Shown: positions 36,072-42,982 of the stretch, in pieces | How the letters are laid out: every line of letters starts with the position of its first letter | Position numbering within the stretch: position 1 is the stretch's first letter | Source of the DNA: Fidelibacterota bacterium | Lineage (GTDB): Bacteria > Fidelibacterota > Marinisomatia > SCGC-AAA003-L08 > TS1B11 | NCBI GenBank assembly: GCA_004124875.1 | Contig: SCKJ01000003.1 | Coordinates: 282,654-346,653, forward strand | Direction: 5' to 3' | Length of the DNA: 64,000 nucleotides | The notes under the pieces: generated by a model | What the model saw: the letters and a program-made list of their open reading frames with translations, nothing else | Databases searched by the model: none | What the model was told of the DNA's origin: nothing | Translations under genes and position numbers: made by a program

Positions 36072-36711
36072 GGCGGTCAGTCCCCTGAGTGTTGCGCAGG
36101 TTTGCAAACAGTTGCTTCAGCAAGGCCGCGCTTTTAATCCCCGGCGCTGTCTCGACGCCGCTGTTCACGTCAACGGCGTCCGGCTGGGCAGTATCGATGG
36201 CCACCAAAACATTTTCGGGCCCCAACCCTCCCGCCAGCATCATGGGCTGGCTGCGCTCCAGCCGTTTCACGATTTGCCAGTCGAATGTTTTCCCGGTGCC
36301 GCCAAACTGGCCGTCGGCTTTGGAATCGAGCAGCACAGGGTGGGGCGCATAGGCCAGCAGCGAGCGGCCATCGAAGTTATCACCCACATGGACGGTTTTG
36401 ATCACCGGCAGTCCCAGCTGCCGTACCATCTCCGGCGACTCACTGCCGCTGAGTTGCACCATATCCAGTCTGGCGATACCGGCAATTTCGAGGATATGCC
36501 CGGCGCTGGCATTGACAAAAACACCCACCTTGATGATCGAGTCGGGCAGCTGCGCACCGATCTTTGCCGCCGCGCGCGGATCAATGGCCCGGGGGCTGGT
36601 TGGGTAAAAGATGAAGCCCACCGCAGCTGCCCCCAACTGTGCTGCCAGCAGGCCATCGCCTGGCCGGGTGATGCCACATATTTTCACCGGAATCATGCTA
36701 AGCGCCACCAT
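36055..36711 (-). CDS. trpF: Phosphoribosylanthranilate isomerase
   Basis: 218 residues, TIM barrel. [12 protein letters not shown] with the catalytic Cys at the start, [13 protein letters not shown], and [11 protein letters not shown] and DVNSGVE at the end are canonical. An alternative start five codons on (MIPVKICGI) is closer to family length. It overlaps trpC and trpB. Confidence 0.93.
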   Translation of the reverse strand: MVALSMIPVKICGITRPGDGLLAAQLGAAAVGFIFYPTSPRAIDPRAAAKIGAQLPDSIIKVGVFVNASAGHILEIAGIARLDMVQLSGSESPEMVRQLGLPVIKTVHVGDNFDGRSLLAYAPHPVLLDSKADGQFGGTGKTFDWQIVKRLERSQPMMLAGGLGPENVLVAIDTAQPDAVDVNSGVETAPGIKSAALLKQLFANLRNTQGTDRHVFEK

Positions 36712-37480
36712 TTGCGGCAGCCAGAAACTGTTTCAGCCGGGGTCCGGGCGATCCGCTGGTCACGAGCGCCGTACCGATGAGCGCGGCCTGGAATCCGGCC
36801 TGGGAGACCGCAGCTGCCTCCTCAGGGGCAGTGATGCCCGATTCGGCCACATGCAGGCCCGCTTCAGGCAGCAGGTGACGGCGGGTCAGCATCCCGGCCA
36901 GATCGAGATCCATGGTCACAAGGTCCCGGGCGTTGATGCCTGAAATGGGGGGGCGCAGCGCCTGAATTTTGGCCAGGGCGGCATCGCTGTAACCCTCCAC
37001 CAGGGCCTGCATGCCCAGTTTTTCGCACAGCTCGCACAGGCGTCCAAGGTCGCTCATTTCCAGCACATCGGCGATGAGGAGCATAGCGTCCGCCCCCCCG
37101 TGAGAACTTTCATACACTTGATAGCTGTCGATGATAAAATCTTTCCTGAGCACCGGCAGGCTCACCGCATCACGCACCGTCCGCAAGTCATCCAGGCTGC
37201 CGCCGAAGTATTTCTCATCGGTCAGGACCGAGATGGCGGCTGCGCCGGATGCCTCGTAGGTCCGCGCCAATTCCGCCGGATTCAGATCGGGGGAGAGGTC
37301 CCCGCCGGAAGGGGACCGCCGCTTGACTTCGGCGATGATCTGGAGTCCCGGCGCACTGAGGGCGGCATGGAAATCGCGAACTTCAAGGGAACGAGGCGCA
37401 AAAGATTCAAGCGGCCTGGCCTGTCTGGCCCGGTCAACCTCGCTCCGCTTGTGCTCGATAATCTGCTCCAGAATAGTCAT
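36698..37480 (-). CDS. trpC: Indole-3-glycerol-phosphate synthase
   Basis: 260 residues. EVKRRSPSGGDLSPD with the catalytic Lys, VLRKDFIIDSYQVYES, NARDLVTMDLDL and AESGITAPEEA are the expected barrel motifs. One base separates it from trpD. Separate trpC and trpF genes are used here rather than the fused form of enterobacteria. Confidence 0.95.
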   Translation of the reverse strand: MTILEQIIEHKRSEVDRARQARPLESFAPRSLEVRDFHAALSAPGLQIIAEVKRRSPSGGDLSPDLNPAELARTYEASGAAAISVLTDEKYFGGSLDDLRTVRDAVSLPVLRKDFIIDSYQVYESSHGGADAMLLIADVLEMSDLGRLCELCEKLGMQALVEGYSDAALAKIQALRPPISGINARDLVTMDLDLAGMLTRRHLLPEAGLHVAESGITAPEEAAAVSQAGFQAALIGTALVTSGSPGPRLKQFLAAANGGA

Positions 37481-37481
37481 G

Positions 37482-38477
37482 TCAACGCGCCATCATGGCC
37501 TTGAGCACTGCCTCGGCCCGGCCGCTGTCGATGGACTGCTCCGCCAGGGCGCGCCCCTCCGATAGTGAGCCGGTTTTGCCCGCTACAAGCAGTCCTGCGG
37601 CCGCATTGAGCACCACAATATCGCGCGGCGCCCCTGGCTCCTTCCGGAGAATGGTCATAATCATGCGCGCGTTTTCATCCGGCCCGCCCCCTTTCAGGTC
37701 GTCTGGCGAGGCCAACGGGAGGCCCACGTCATCGGGATGCAGGCCAAAGGCGGCAATGGCACCGTCAGTTAAATGAGCGCCAGTGGTCCTGGCCGTGGTG
37801 GTCAGCTCATCCATGCCGTCCTCACCATGCACCAGCAGCACGTTTTCCGAACCGAGTTGCATGAGCACGTTGGCGAGCGTCGGCGCAAGAGAGCCATCGA
37901 AGAGGCCGATGACCTGCCGCTTCACTCCAGCCGGATTACAGAGGGGTCCCAGAATATTGAAGATGGTGCGGATGGCGAGTCCCGTGCGGGCGGGCATGAC
38001 GTGCTTCATGGCGGGGTGAAAGTTGGGCGCGAACATGAAGCCCAACCCCGCTGTCTCGATGCTCCTGCTGATGTCATCCGCCGACCCGCCTGTATCGATA
38101 CCGAGCGCTGAAAGCACATCCGCGGACCCCGACGCGCTGCTGATGGCCCGGTTGCCGTGCTTGGCCACCGGCACACCTGCGCCAGCGACCACGAAGGCGG
38201 CCGCCGTGGAAATGTTAAAGGTCCCTTTGGCGTCGCCGCCGGTGCCGCACATGTCGATGGCGTCAACATCCAGGGGCACCTTTACCATGTGGTCGCGCAT
38301 GGCCTGGGCAAATCCGGTGATTTCCTGCGCCGACTCCCCTTTGCCGCGCAGAGCCACCAGCAGCCCGGCAATCTGGACATCGCTGGCCTCACCTGACATG
38401 ATTTTGTCCATGGCCCCGTAGGCTTCATCGCGGGTGAGGTCTTCTCCTGCCAATACCTTTTCAAGCGCCTGTTTCAT
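37482..38477 (-). CDS. trpD: Anthranilate phosphoribosyltransferase
   Basis: 331 residues. The phosphoribosyl motif DMCGTGGDAKGTFNISTAAAF and KHGNRAISSASGSADVL are complete. It transfers the phosphoribosyl group from PRPP to anthranilate. It begins inside the trpG stop (ATGA overlap) and is a separate protein from TrpG. Confidence 0.95.
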   Translation of the reverse strand: MKQALEKVLAGEDLTRDEAYGAMDKIMSGEASDVQIAGLLVALRGKGESAQEITGFAQAMRDHMVKVPLDVDAIDMCGTGGDAKGTFNISTAAAFVVAGAGVPVAKHGNRAISSASGSADVLSALGIDTGGSADDISRSIETAGLGFMFAPNFHPAMKHVMPARTGLAIRTIFNILGPLCNPAGVKRQVIGLFDGSLAPTLANVLMQLGSENVLLVHGEDGMDELTTTARTTGAHLTDGAIAAFGLHPDDVGLPLASPDDLKGGGPDENARMIMTILRKEPGAPRDIVVLNAAAGLLVAGKTGSLSEGRALAEQSIDSGRAEAVLKAMMAR

Positions 38478-39043
38478 GCCGATATCTCCAGAAAGTTGCG
38501 GATGAGTTGGTGGCCGTGCTCAGAAATGACCGACTCCGGGTGAAACTGGACGCCCATTACCGGGTCGATTTTATGGGCGATGCCCATGATGAGGCCCGCC
38601 CCCGTTGTGGCTGTCACGGTGAGGCTGCCGGGCAGAGATTTGCTGTCGGCGATGAGCGAGTGATAGCGGGTCGCCTCGAAGGGGGAGGGGATGGACGAAA
38701 AGAGCGGGCTGCCGTTATGCTCGATGGTGGACCGCTTGCCATGCACGATCTCCGGGGCGGCGACGATTTGCCCGCCATAAGCGCTGACGATGGCCTGGTG
38801 CCCCAGGCAGATGCCGAGAATCGGTGTTGCCGGGCCCAGCGCCTGGATGAGGTCGACGCACAGACCGGCATCTTCGGGCCGCCCCGGGCCGGGTGAGATC
38901 ACGATGCGGTCAGGTCCCATGCTGCGGATATCATCGACTGATAGCTTGTCGTTGCGGACGACCTTGACGTCGGGATCGATCTCGCCGATGTACTGCACCA
39001 GATTGTAGGTAAAGGAGTCATAATTGTCCAGGACCAGAATCAT
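38474..39043 (-). CDS. trpG: Anthranilate synthase component II (glutamine amidotransferase)
   Basis: 189 residues. Triad residues: Cys in ILGICLGHQAIV, His and Glu in FHPESVISEHG; the oxyanion motif SPGPGRPED is present. It supplies ammonia to TrpE. Overlaps trpE by 4 bases. A dual function in folate synthesis (PabA) is common for such proteins and cannot be excluded. Confidence 0.95.
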   Translation of the reverse strand: MILVLDNYDSFTYNLVQYIGEIDPDVKVVRNDKLSVDDIRSMGPDRIVISPGPGRPEDAGLCVDLIQALGPATPILGICLGHQAIVSAYGGQIVAAPEIVHGKRSTIEHNGSPLFSSIPSPFEATRYHSLIADSKSLPGSLTVTATTGAGLIMGIAHKIDPVMGVQFHPESVISEHGHQLIRNFLEISA

Positions 39044-40506
39044 TTCAGCCCCCTTTCGGCCAGATCGACCGCGCTCATAATGGCCTCGGCCTTGTCCAGC
39101 GTCTCCTCGAATTCCCGGTCCGGATCGGAGTCCGCCACGATGCCGGCGCCACTCTGAAAACTGACCATACCGTCCTTCATGACCAGGGTACGGATGGCAA
39201 TGCAGGTGTTCAGGTTGCCGTGAAAATCGCGGTAGCCTACGGCGCCGGCATAGATGCCCCTGCGAGTTGGCTCCAGCTCGTATATGATTTCCATGGCCCT
39301 GATTTTGGGCGCGCCGGAGACCGTCCCGGCCGGGAAACCGGCGAACAGGGCTTCGAGGTCGTCAACATCGGGGCGCAGACGCCCGCGGACATCGCTGACG
39401 ATATGCATCACATGAGAGTACTGTTCGACCACCATGAATTCGGTGAGGTTGACGGACCCGAACTCGCTCACTTTGCCAACGTCATTGCGGCCCAGGTCGA
39501 CCAGCATGACATGCTCGGCGCGCTCCTTTTCATCGGCCAGCAGCTCTTCGGCGAGCCGGACGTCCTCCTGGCGGTTTTTACCCCTGCGGCGGGTGCCCGC
39601 GATGGGACGAACCTCGACTTCGCCGTGGTCCACTTTTACCAGTATCTCCGGTGAAGCGCCGATAATGGCGAAATCGGGAAATTCAAGCAGGAACATATAG
39701 GGAGAGGGGTTGATGTTGCGCAGGGCGCGGTAGAGGGTCAGTGGGCTAACCTGCGTGGTGCGCTCAAAGCGTTGACTCAGCACCACCTGGTAAACGTCGC
39801 CGGCCCGGATATAATCTTTACTTTTTTCTACGGCGGCGCGGAAACTCTCCGGGGTAAAGTTGCTGGTCATATGTCCGGCGGCCACGGGGGCGGTGGGCGT
39901 TTGGTAATCGATGTCGATGTGCAGCAGCTCGCCCAGTGCGTCTACCTTGGCCAGGGCCGCCTCATACTGGGGCCGCAGTGGCTCGCCTGGCTGCAAAAGG
40001 GGCGTATGGCAGATGATGATCTCCTGCTTCAGGTGGTCGAAAACCATCATGGTATCAATGAGCATGAACAGGGCGTCGGGGAGATCATCGTCTCCAGCCC
40101 CGTGGACAGGGACATCCTCCAGCCACTGGATCGTCTCATAGCCGAAGTAGCCGATCAGCCCGGCGGTGAACGGGGGCAGATCGTCCCTCTGTGGCAGCTG
40201 ATAGGCCGATCCCAGCTCGCGCAGAGCGTCCAGATACGGCGCGTCAACGACAGACTCCATGCCGTCCTGAACCAGAACGGTCCGGCCCTTTTCATGCCGC
40301 AACAGTTGCCGTGGATTGATGCCGATGGTGGAGTATCGGGCGACCTGCTGGCCCCCTTCGACCGATTCGAGCAACAGGGCGGGGAGATTTGCCTGGCTCA
40401 GCCGCATGTACGCCGACACGGGAGTGAGTAGATCGGCAAGCACCTTCCGGTATACGGTAACCGCGGAGGCATTGCTGGCGTGTGTTTCAAATGTTGCGTA
40501 ATTCAT
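39040..40506 (-). CDS. trpE: Anthranilate synthase component I
   Basis: 488 residues from the ATG at 40506 (MNYATFETHAS). A longer frame to 40632 exists but runs through the attenuator, so I reject it. The Trp-feedback motif is present (ALLLESVEGG, the LLES element), as are SPYMFLLEFPDFAIIGASPE, GTRRRGKNRQED and the catalytic DEKERAEHVMLVDLGRNDVG. It makes anthranilate from chorismate together with TrpG. It is the first structural gene after the leader attenuator. Confidence 0.95.
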   Translation of the reverse strand: MNYATFETHASNASAVTVYRKVLADLLTPVSAYMRLSQANLPALLLESVEGGQQVARYSTIGINPRQLLRHEKGRTVLVQDGMESVVDAPYLDALRELGSAYQLPQRDDLPPFTAGLIGYFGYETIQWLEDVPVHGAGDDDLPDALFMLIDTMMVFDHLKQEIIICHTPLLQPGEPLRPQYEAALAKVDALGELLHIDIDYQTPTAPVAAGHMTSNFTPESFRAAVEKSKDYIRAGDVYQVVLSQRFERTTQVSPLTLYRALRNINPSPYMFLLEFPDFAIIGASPEILVKVDHGEVEVRPIAGTRRRGKNRQEDVRLAEELLADEKERAEHVMLVDLGRNDVGKVSEFGSVNLTEFMVVEQYSHVMHIVSDVRGRLRPDVDDLEALFAGFPAGTVSGAPKIRAMEIIYELEPTRRGIYAGAVGYRDFHGNLNTCIAIRTLVMKDGMVSFQSGAGIVADSDPDREFEETLDKAEAIMSAVDLAERGLK

Positions 40507-40528
40507 AAGGCCTAATCTTGGTGGCAGC

Positions 40529-40560
40529 AAAAAAAAACCCTGCCGGATCGTGACAGGGTT
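40529..40560 (-). terminator. Attenuator terminator before trpE
   Basis: On the minus strand, AACCCTG-11 nt-CAGGGTT (7-bp perfect stem) is followed by nine T residues. It lies 30 bases after the leader-peptide stop codon and 23 bases before the trpE ATG. It has the form of an intrinsic terminator used as an attenuator. Confidence 0.93.
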
Positions 40561-40633
40561 GAGATGAACTGCTTCCAGAAATGGTGTATCTAAATGAGAT
40601 GCACCGCTCTCAACCCGGTGGGGGTAAACCACC
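40556..40633 (-). promoter_or_regulatory. Antiterminator and pause hairpin of the aromatic-operon attenuator
   Basis: Region 1 GGTGG (plus-strand 40629-40633) is part of the two Trp codons of the leader and pairs with CCACC (40617-40621). Region 2 GGGTTGAGA (40608-40616) is perfectly complementary over 9 bases to TCTCAACCC (40556-40564), which includes the 5' arm of the terminator stem. Pairing 2:3 would thus prevent the terminator. Stalling of a ribosome at the leader codons would free region 2. This is the classical trp layout, seen directly in the sequence. Confidence 0.88.
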
Positions 40634-40673
40634 AGTAATAGCTAAAATAGTTCGTCGTGTAAGTTTGTTTCAT
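40590..40673 (-). CDS. trpL: Aromatic leader peptide with Tyr, Phe and Trp codons
   Basis: 27 codons. Residues 1-16 read MKQTYTTNYFSYYWWF, then TPTGLRAVHLI and TAG at 40590-40592. Tyr is at 5, 9, 12 and 13, Phe at 10 and 16, and tandem Trp at 14-15: eight of the first sixteen codons are aromatic. The Trp codons lie in region 1 of the attenuator, so stalling there or a few codons earlier (Tyr/Phe) should favour the antiterminator. The ribosome site is weak (GGGAAACTGAG some 13 bases before the ATG). Downstream lie all genes for Trp, Phe and Tyr. The peptide itself probably has no function beyond control. Confidence 0.9.
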   Translation of the reverse strand: MKQTYTTNYFSYYWWFTPTGLRAVHLI

Positions 40674-40777
40674 CGGTTTTTACTCAGTTTCCCGGCGCCC
40701 TTGATCACGCGGAGAAATTAGAGGGTTGGCGGCGGAAATCCAAGGATGTAAAAAAGCGGGCGCATAAACTCAGGGAA

Positions 40778-41077
40778 TCAGTCGTGATGCTGAGCCGACT
40801 CCTCCTGGATATCCCTCGATATCCGAATGATGATAGCGGCCAACTCCTCAACGTGCCACGGCGCCAGCAGGCCTTGCGTCCGCTCTTTGAGGCGTTCCCG
40901 GACTTGCGCTTCACGCACCGGGTCGGCAATGGCCTGTCCACTGGATGCCTTCACGCGGCCAACCTTTTTGACGATGGCCATGCGCTCGGAAAGCAGGGTA
41001 AACAGCCGTTCGTCCAGTGCGTCAATTTGCTGGCGGTAACCGGCCAGCAGGGCCGCAGGCGTCTGAATTGCGTTCAT
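40778..41077 (-). CDS. Chorismate mutase (AroQ class)
   Basis: 99 residues, a single helical chorismate-mutase domain: YRQQIDALDERLFTLLSERM with Arg at the start of helix 1 and Lys/Arg of VKKVGRVKA, then VREAQVRERLKER and IIIRISRDIQEE. It converts chorismate to prephenate for PheA and TyrA, which lack mutase domains. It is upstream of the attenuator, so it is expressed even when the rest of the operon is terminated. No fusion or regulatory domain. Confidence 0.9.
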   Translation of the reverse strand: MNAIQTPAALLAGYRQQIDALDERLFTLLSERMAIVKKVGRVKASSGQAIADPVREAQVRERLKERTQGLLAPWHVEELAAIIIRISRDIQEESAQHHD

Positions 41078-41420
41078 GGTGGAAGTTAGGGAAGAGAGGG
41101 CGCGCTTGGCAGGGTCCAGTGATCAGTCGTCAGCAGCCAGTAACCTGAAACTTGTAACCGGTTTGCAGCAGCAGTGGCGGGCAGAAGATAAGGTGCGAAG
41201 TGCGAGGTGTGCGGATAGAGGTTGGAGGGGCGGAGTTCCCACTGCCAACCGCCAGTTTGCTGCCAGGGAAGCAGGGAATAAGCGTGGTGATAGCTGGGAG
41301 GTTAAAACTCCAAATGAAAAGTTGGAGTGATGAACTTTAGTTTCCTATTCACCCGGGATTGACGGGATGTCTGCAAGTCTGCAGGCAAGGGATTAGTTTC
41401 CGACCGGGATGTGCCTGTCA
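41078..41420. other. Intergenic stretch upstream of the aromatic operon
   Basis: 343 bases with no convincing gene; a plus-strand open frame of 84 codons lacks protein-like composition. It must contain the promoter of the chorismate-mutase/aromatic transcript, but I cannot point to clear -35/-10 elements. Repeated GTGCGAAGTGCGAGGTGTGC-like simple sequence occurs near 41190-41215. Confidence 0.5.
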
Positions 41421-42224
41421 TTATTTGGCAAAGAAGACCAATGGTTCGATATTTTTTTTCTTTTTCTTGCGGTCCTTTTTATAGGTGCCCCATTTATACT
41501 TCTCGGTCTTGATATATAGTAGTTTAACCGATCCATCCGGCGAGAATTTCAGCACGCCTGTCTTTTGGATTTTGCTGAAGTGCTCCAACAGTACTGTGGC
41601 CCGCTTGCCCGCGGCCGGTTTTCTGCCGGTGAAGTGCTCCTTGGTAAGCTTCAGTGTATCCTGCCAACTTGCTTCAGTGACTCCCAAATAGCTGAATTCA
41701 ATATAGATAATGTCCTCGGCCGGATTCGAACCCACGACATTGGCGATCACGTCTTGAGTTGCAAAATCATAGTTGAGGATCTTTGCCTTAAGACCGTTGA
41801 AATAGAGTCTCCTTTCGATTGAAAGATCAGGATTGCTCAGGTTCTCAACAATATCAGGCCAGATCACCAGAGCGTTAGCCAGCACGGTTTGAGGCCCATC
41901 CTTGGTTGTGATGACCAAGGTAGGACCGTCCTTCATTTTTGCCTTTCCGCTACGGACCTCGCCCTTGATGCCACGACCGGATTTCCACAGGGCTACCTGC
42001 GTGTCGCGAACCTCCAGGATCCGCCGCTTACTATCGATCGGCAGTTCGAGATTGACTGTGCCTCCCGGATTTGTGATGCCAACTTCAGCTCCATCGAAAT
42101 AGATTGGTGTCGGTGGTAATCCGGCTGGGAAATCGGGAGTTGTCTTGACTTTTATCAGGGTGCCCTGTGATAAGACCGCCGCCAACGGTAGCAGGATTAC
42201 CAATGAGATTGCCCGCACATTCAT
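41421..42224 (-). CDS. Exported protein of unknown function
   Basis: 267 residues. A signal peptide (LVILLPLAAVLSQ) is followed by a beta segment with PEGA-like features (IYFDGAEVGITNPGGTVNLELPI), then WPDIVENLSNPDLSIERRLYF and ADNNPAED-type strands. The C-terminal end is Lys-rich (KDRKKKKKN). No family recognised with certainty. It stands alone between the aromatic operon and the integrase relic. Confidence 0.6.
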   Translation of the reverse strand: MNVRAISLVILLPLAAVLSQGTLIKVKTTPDFPAGLPPTPIYFDGAEVGITNPGGTVNLELPIDSKRRILEVRDTQVALWKSGRGIKGEVRSGKAKMKDGPTLVITTKDGPQTVLANALVIWPDIVENLSNPDLSIERRLYFNGLKAKILNYDFATQDVIANVVGSNPAEDIIYIEFSYLGVTEASWQDTLKLTKEHFTGRKPAAGKRATVLLEHFSKIQKTGVLKFSPDGSVKLLYIKTEKYKWGTYKKDRKKKKKNIEPLVFFAK

Positions 42225-42437
42225 GATTAAATCCTTTCAGCTCTCTAAAGGGCGTTGCGTGAAGAGATTCCGTCAAATTTAGAAATAATCAATGTCAACA
42301 AGTGAATATTTGCTCCAGCCAGGATGAATTCCGATTCGAGACTCTCCCGGCAATATGGGCAATAACCGGTAACTGAACTGGAATTAACTGAGAAAATCGA
42401 ACGGCTGACCGGATAACTTTACCTGGTAAAGGGGGAT

Positions 42438-42868
42438 GGAATCCTGCCCAGGTTATTCACCGCTGAGGAACTGGCAGGCACAGGCGTGCGCTGCTCCGAG
42501 CTGTTCAACTGTGAGCTGCAGGATGGCTATTTACACTTGCATCAGGCCAAGGGCGGGCGGTACCGATTGTTAGCGCTGCCCCCAGCTTTTGTGGAGGATT
42601 ATCTGCTTGTCGCAGAGCACCTTGCCGGCCCAATACCCTCACCCAGACCTTTGCAAAGACTGTGAGGAAAGCGGGAATAGGACCAAAGGACGGGTCACGG
42701 CGAAGTCGGAGTCACACCTTTGCGCTGCAGGAGTAAATCCGGACGGGCGATATCTACTTCGCCAATCAGGTGCTCGGTCACTCCCACGTGACCATGGCAG
42801 AGTGCTATCTGAAGCTCCCCCTCGATTATCTCCAGCAGGTATTCGGATATACGAATTCACCCTACCTT
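42438..42868 (+). pseudogene. Decayed tyrosine recombinase (Xer/integrase family)
   Basis: Frame pieces give ILPRLFTAEELAGTGVRCSE and QAKGGRYRLLALPP, then a one-base frame change near 42650, then TVRKAGIGPKDGSRRSRHTF, a TAA, and QVLGHSHVTMAECYLKLP. These are the Arg-x-Glu-Leu box, the Lys beta-hairpin, His-x2-Arg-like His-Thr-Phe, and the LGH...Tyr box with the nucleophile Tyr. Sequence between EEL and GTG is missing (deletion). The gene cannot make an intact enzyme. It marks former integration near here. Confidence 0.85.
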
Positions 42869-42982
42869 GCCAATCAGCGCCAGGCCGACCATGAGGCCCC
42901 CACATCTCCACTTGATATGGCGCCCAATTAATTGGAAATTCCCGGCACCACCGTTCCATAACTTAATTCAGGAGACGTCGTT

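Noticed and set aside
39040-40632. Longer TrpE starting at 40632
   Set aside because: The extra 42 residues are encoded by the attenuator and leader region and are not TrpE-like.
41076-41330. 84-codon plus-strand frame upstream of the aromatic operon
   Set aside because: Low-complexity, antisense to the probable promoter region, no homology-like pattern.
41722-41750. tRNA-like T-arm sequence (GTGGGTTCGAATCC on the minus strand)
   Set aside because: It lies inside a clear coding frame and no acceptor stem, D-arm or anticodon stem can be built around it.
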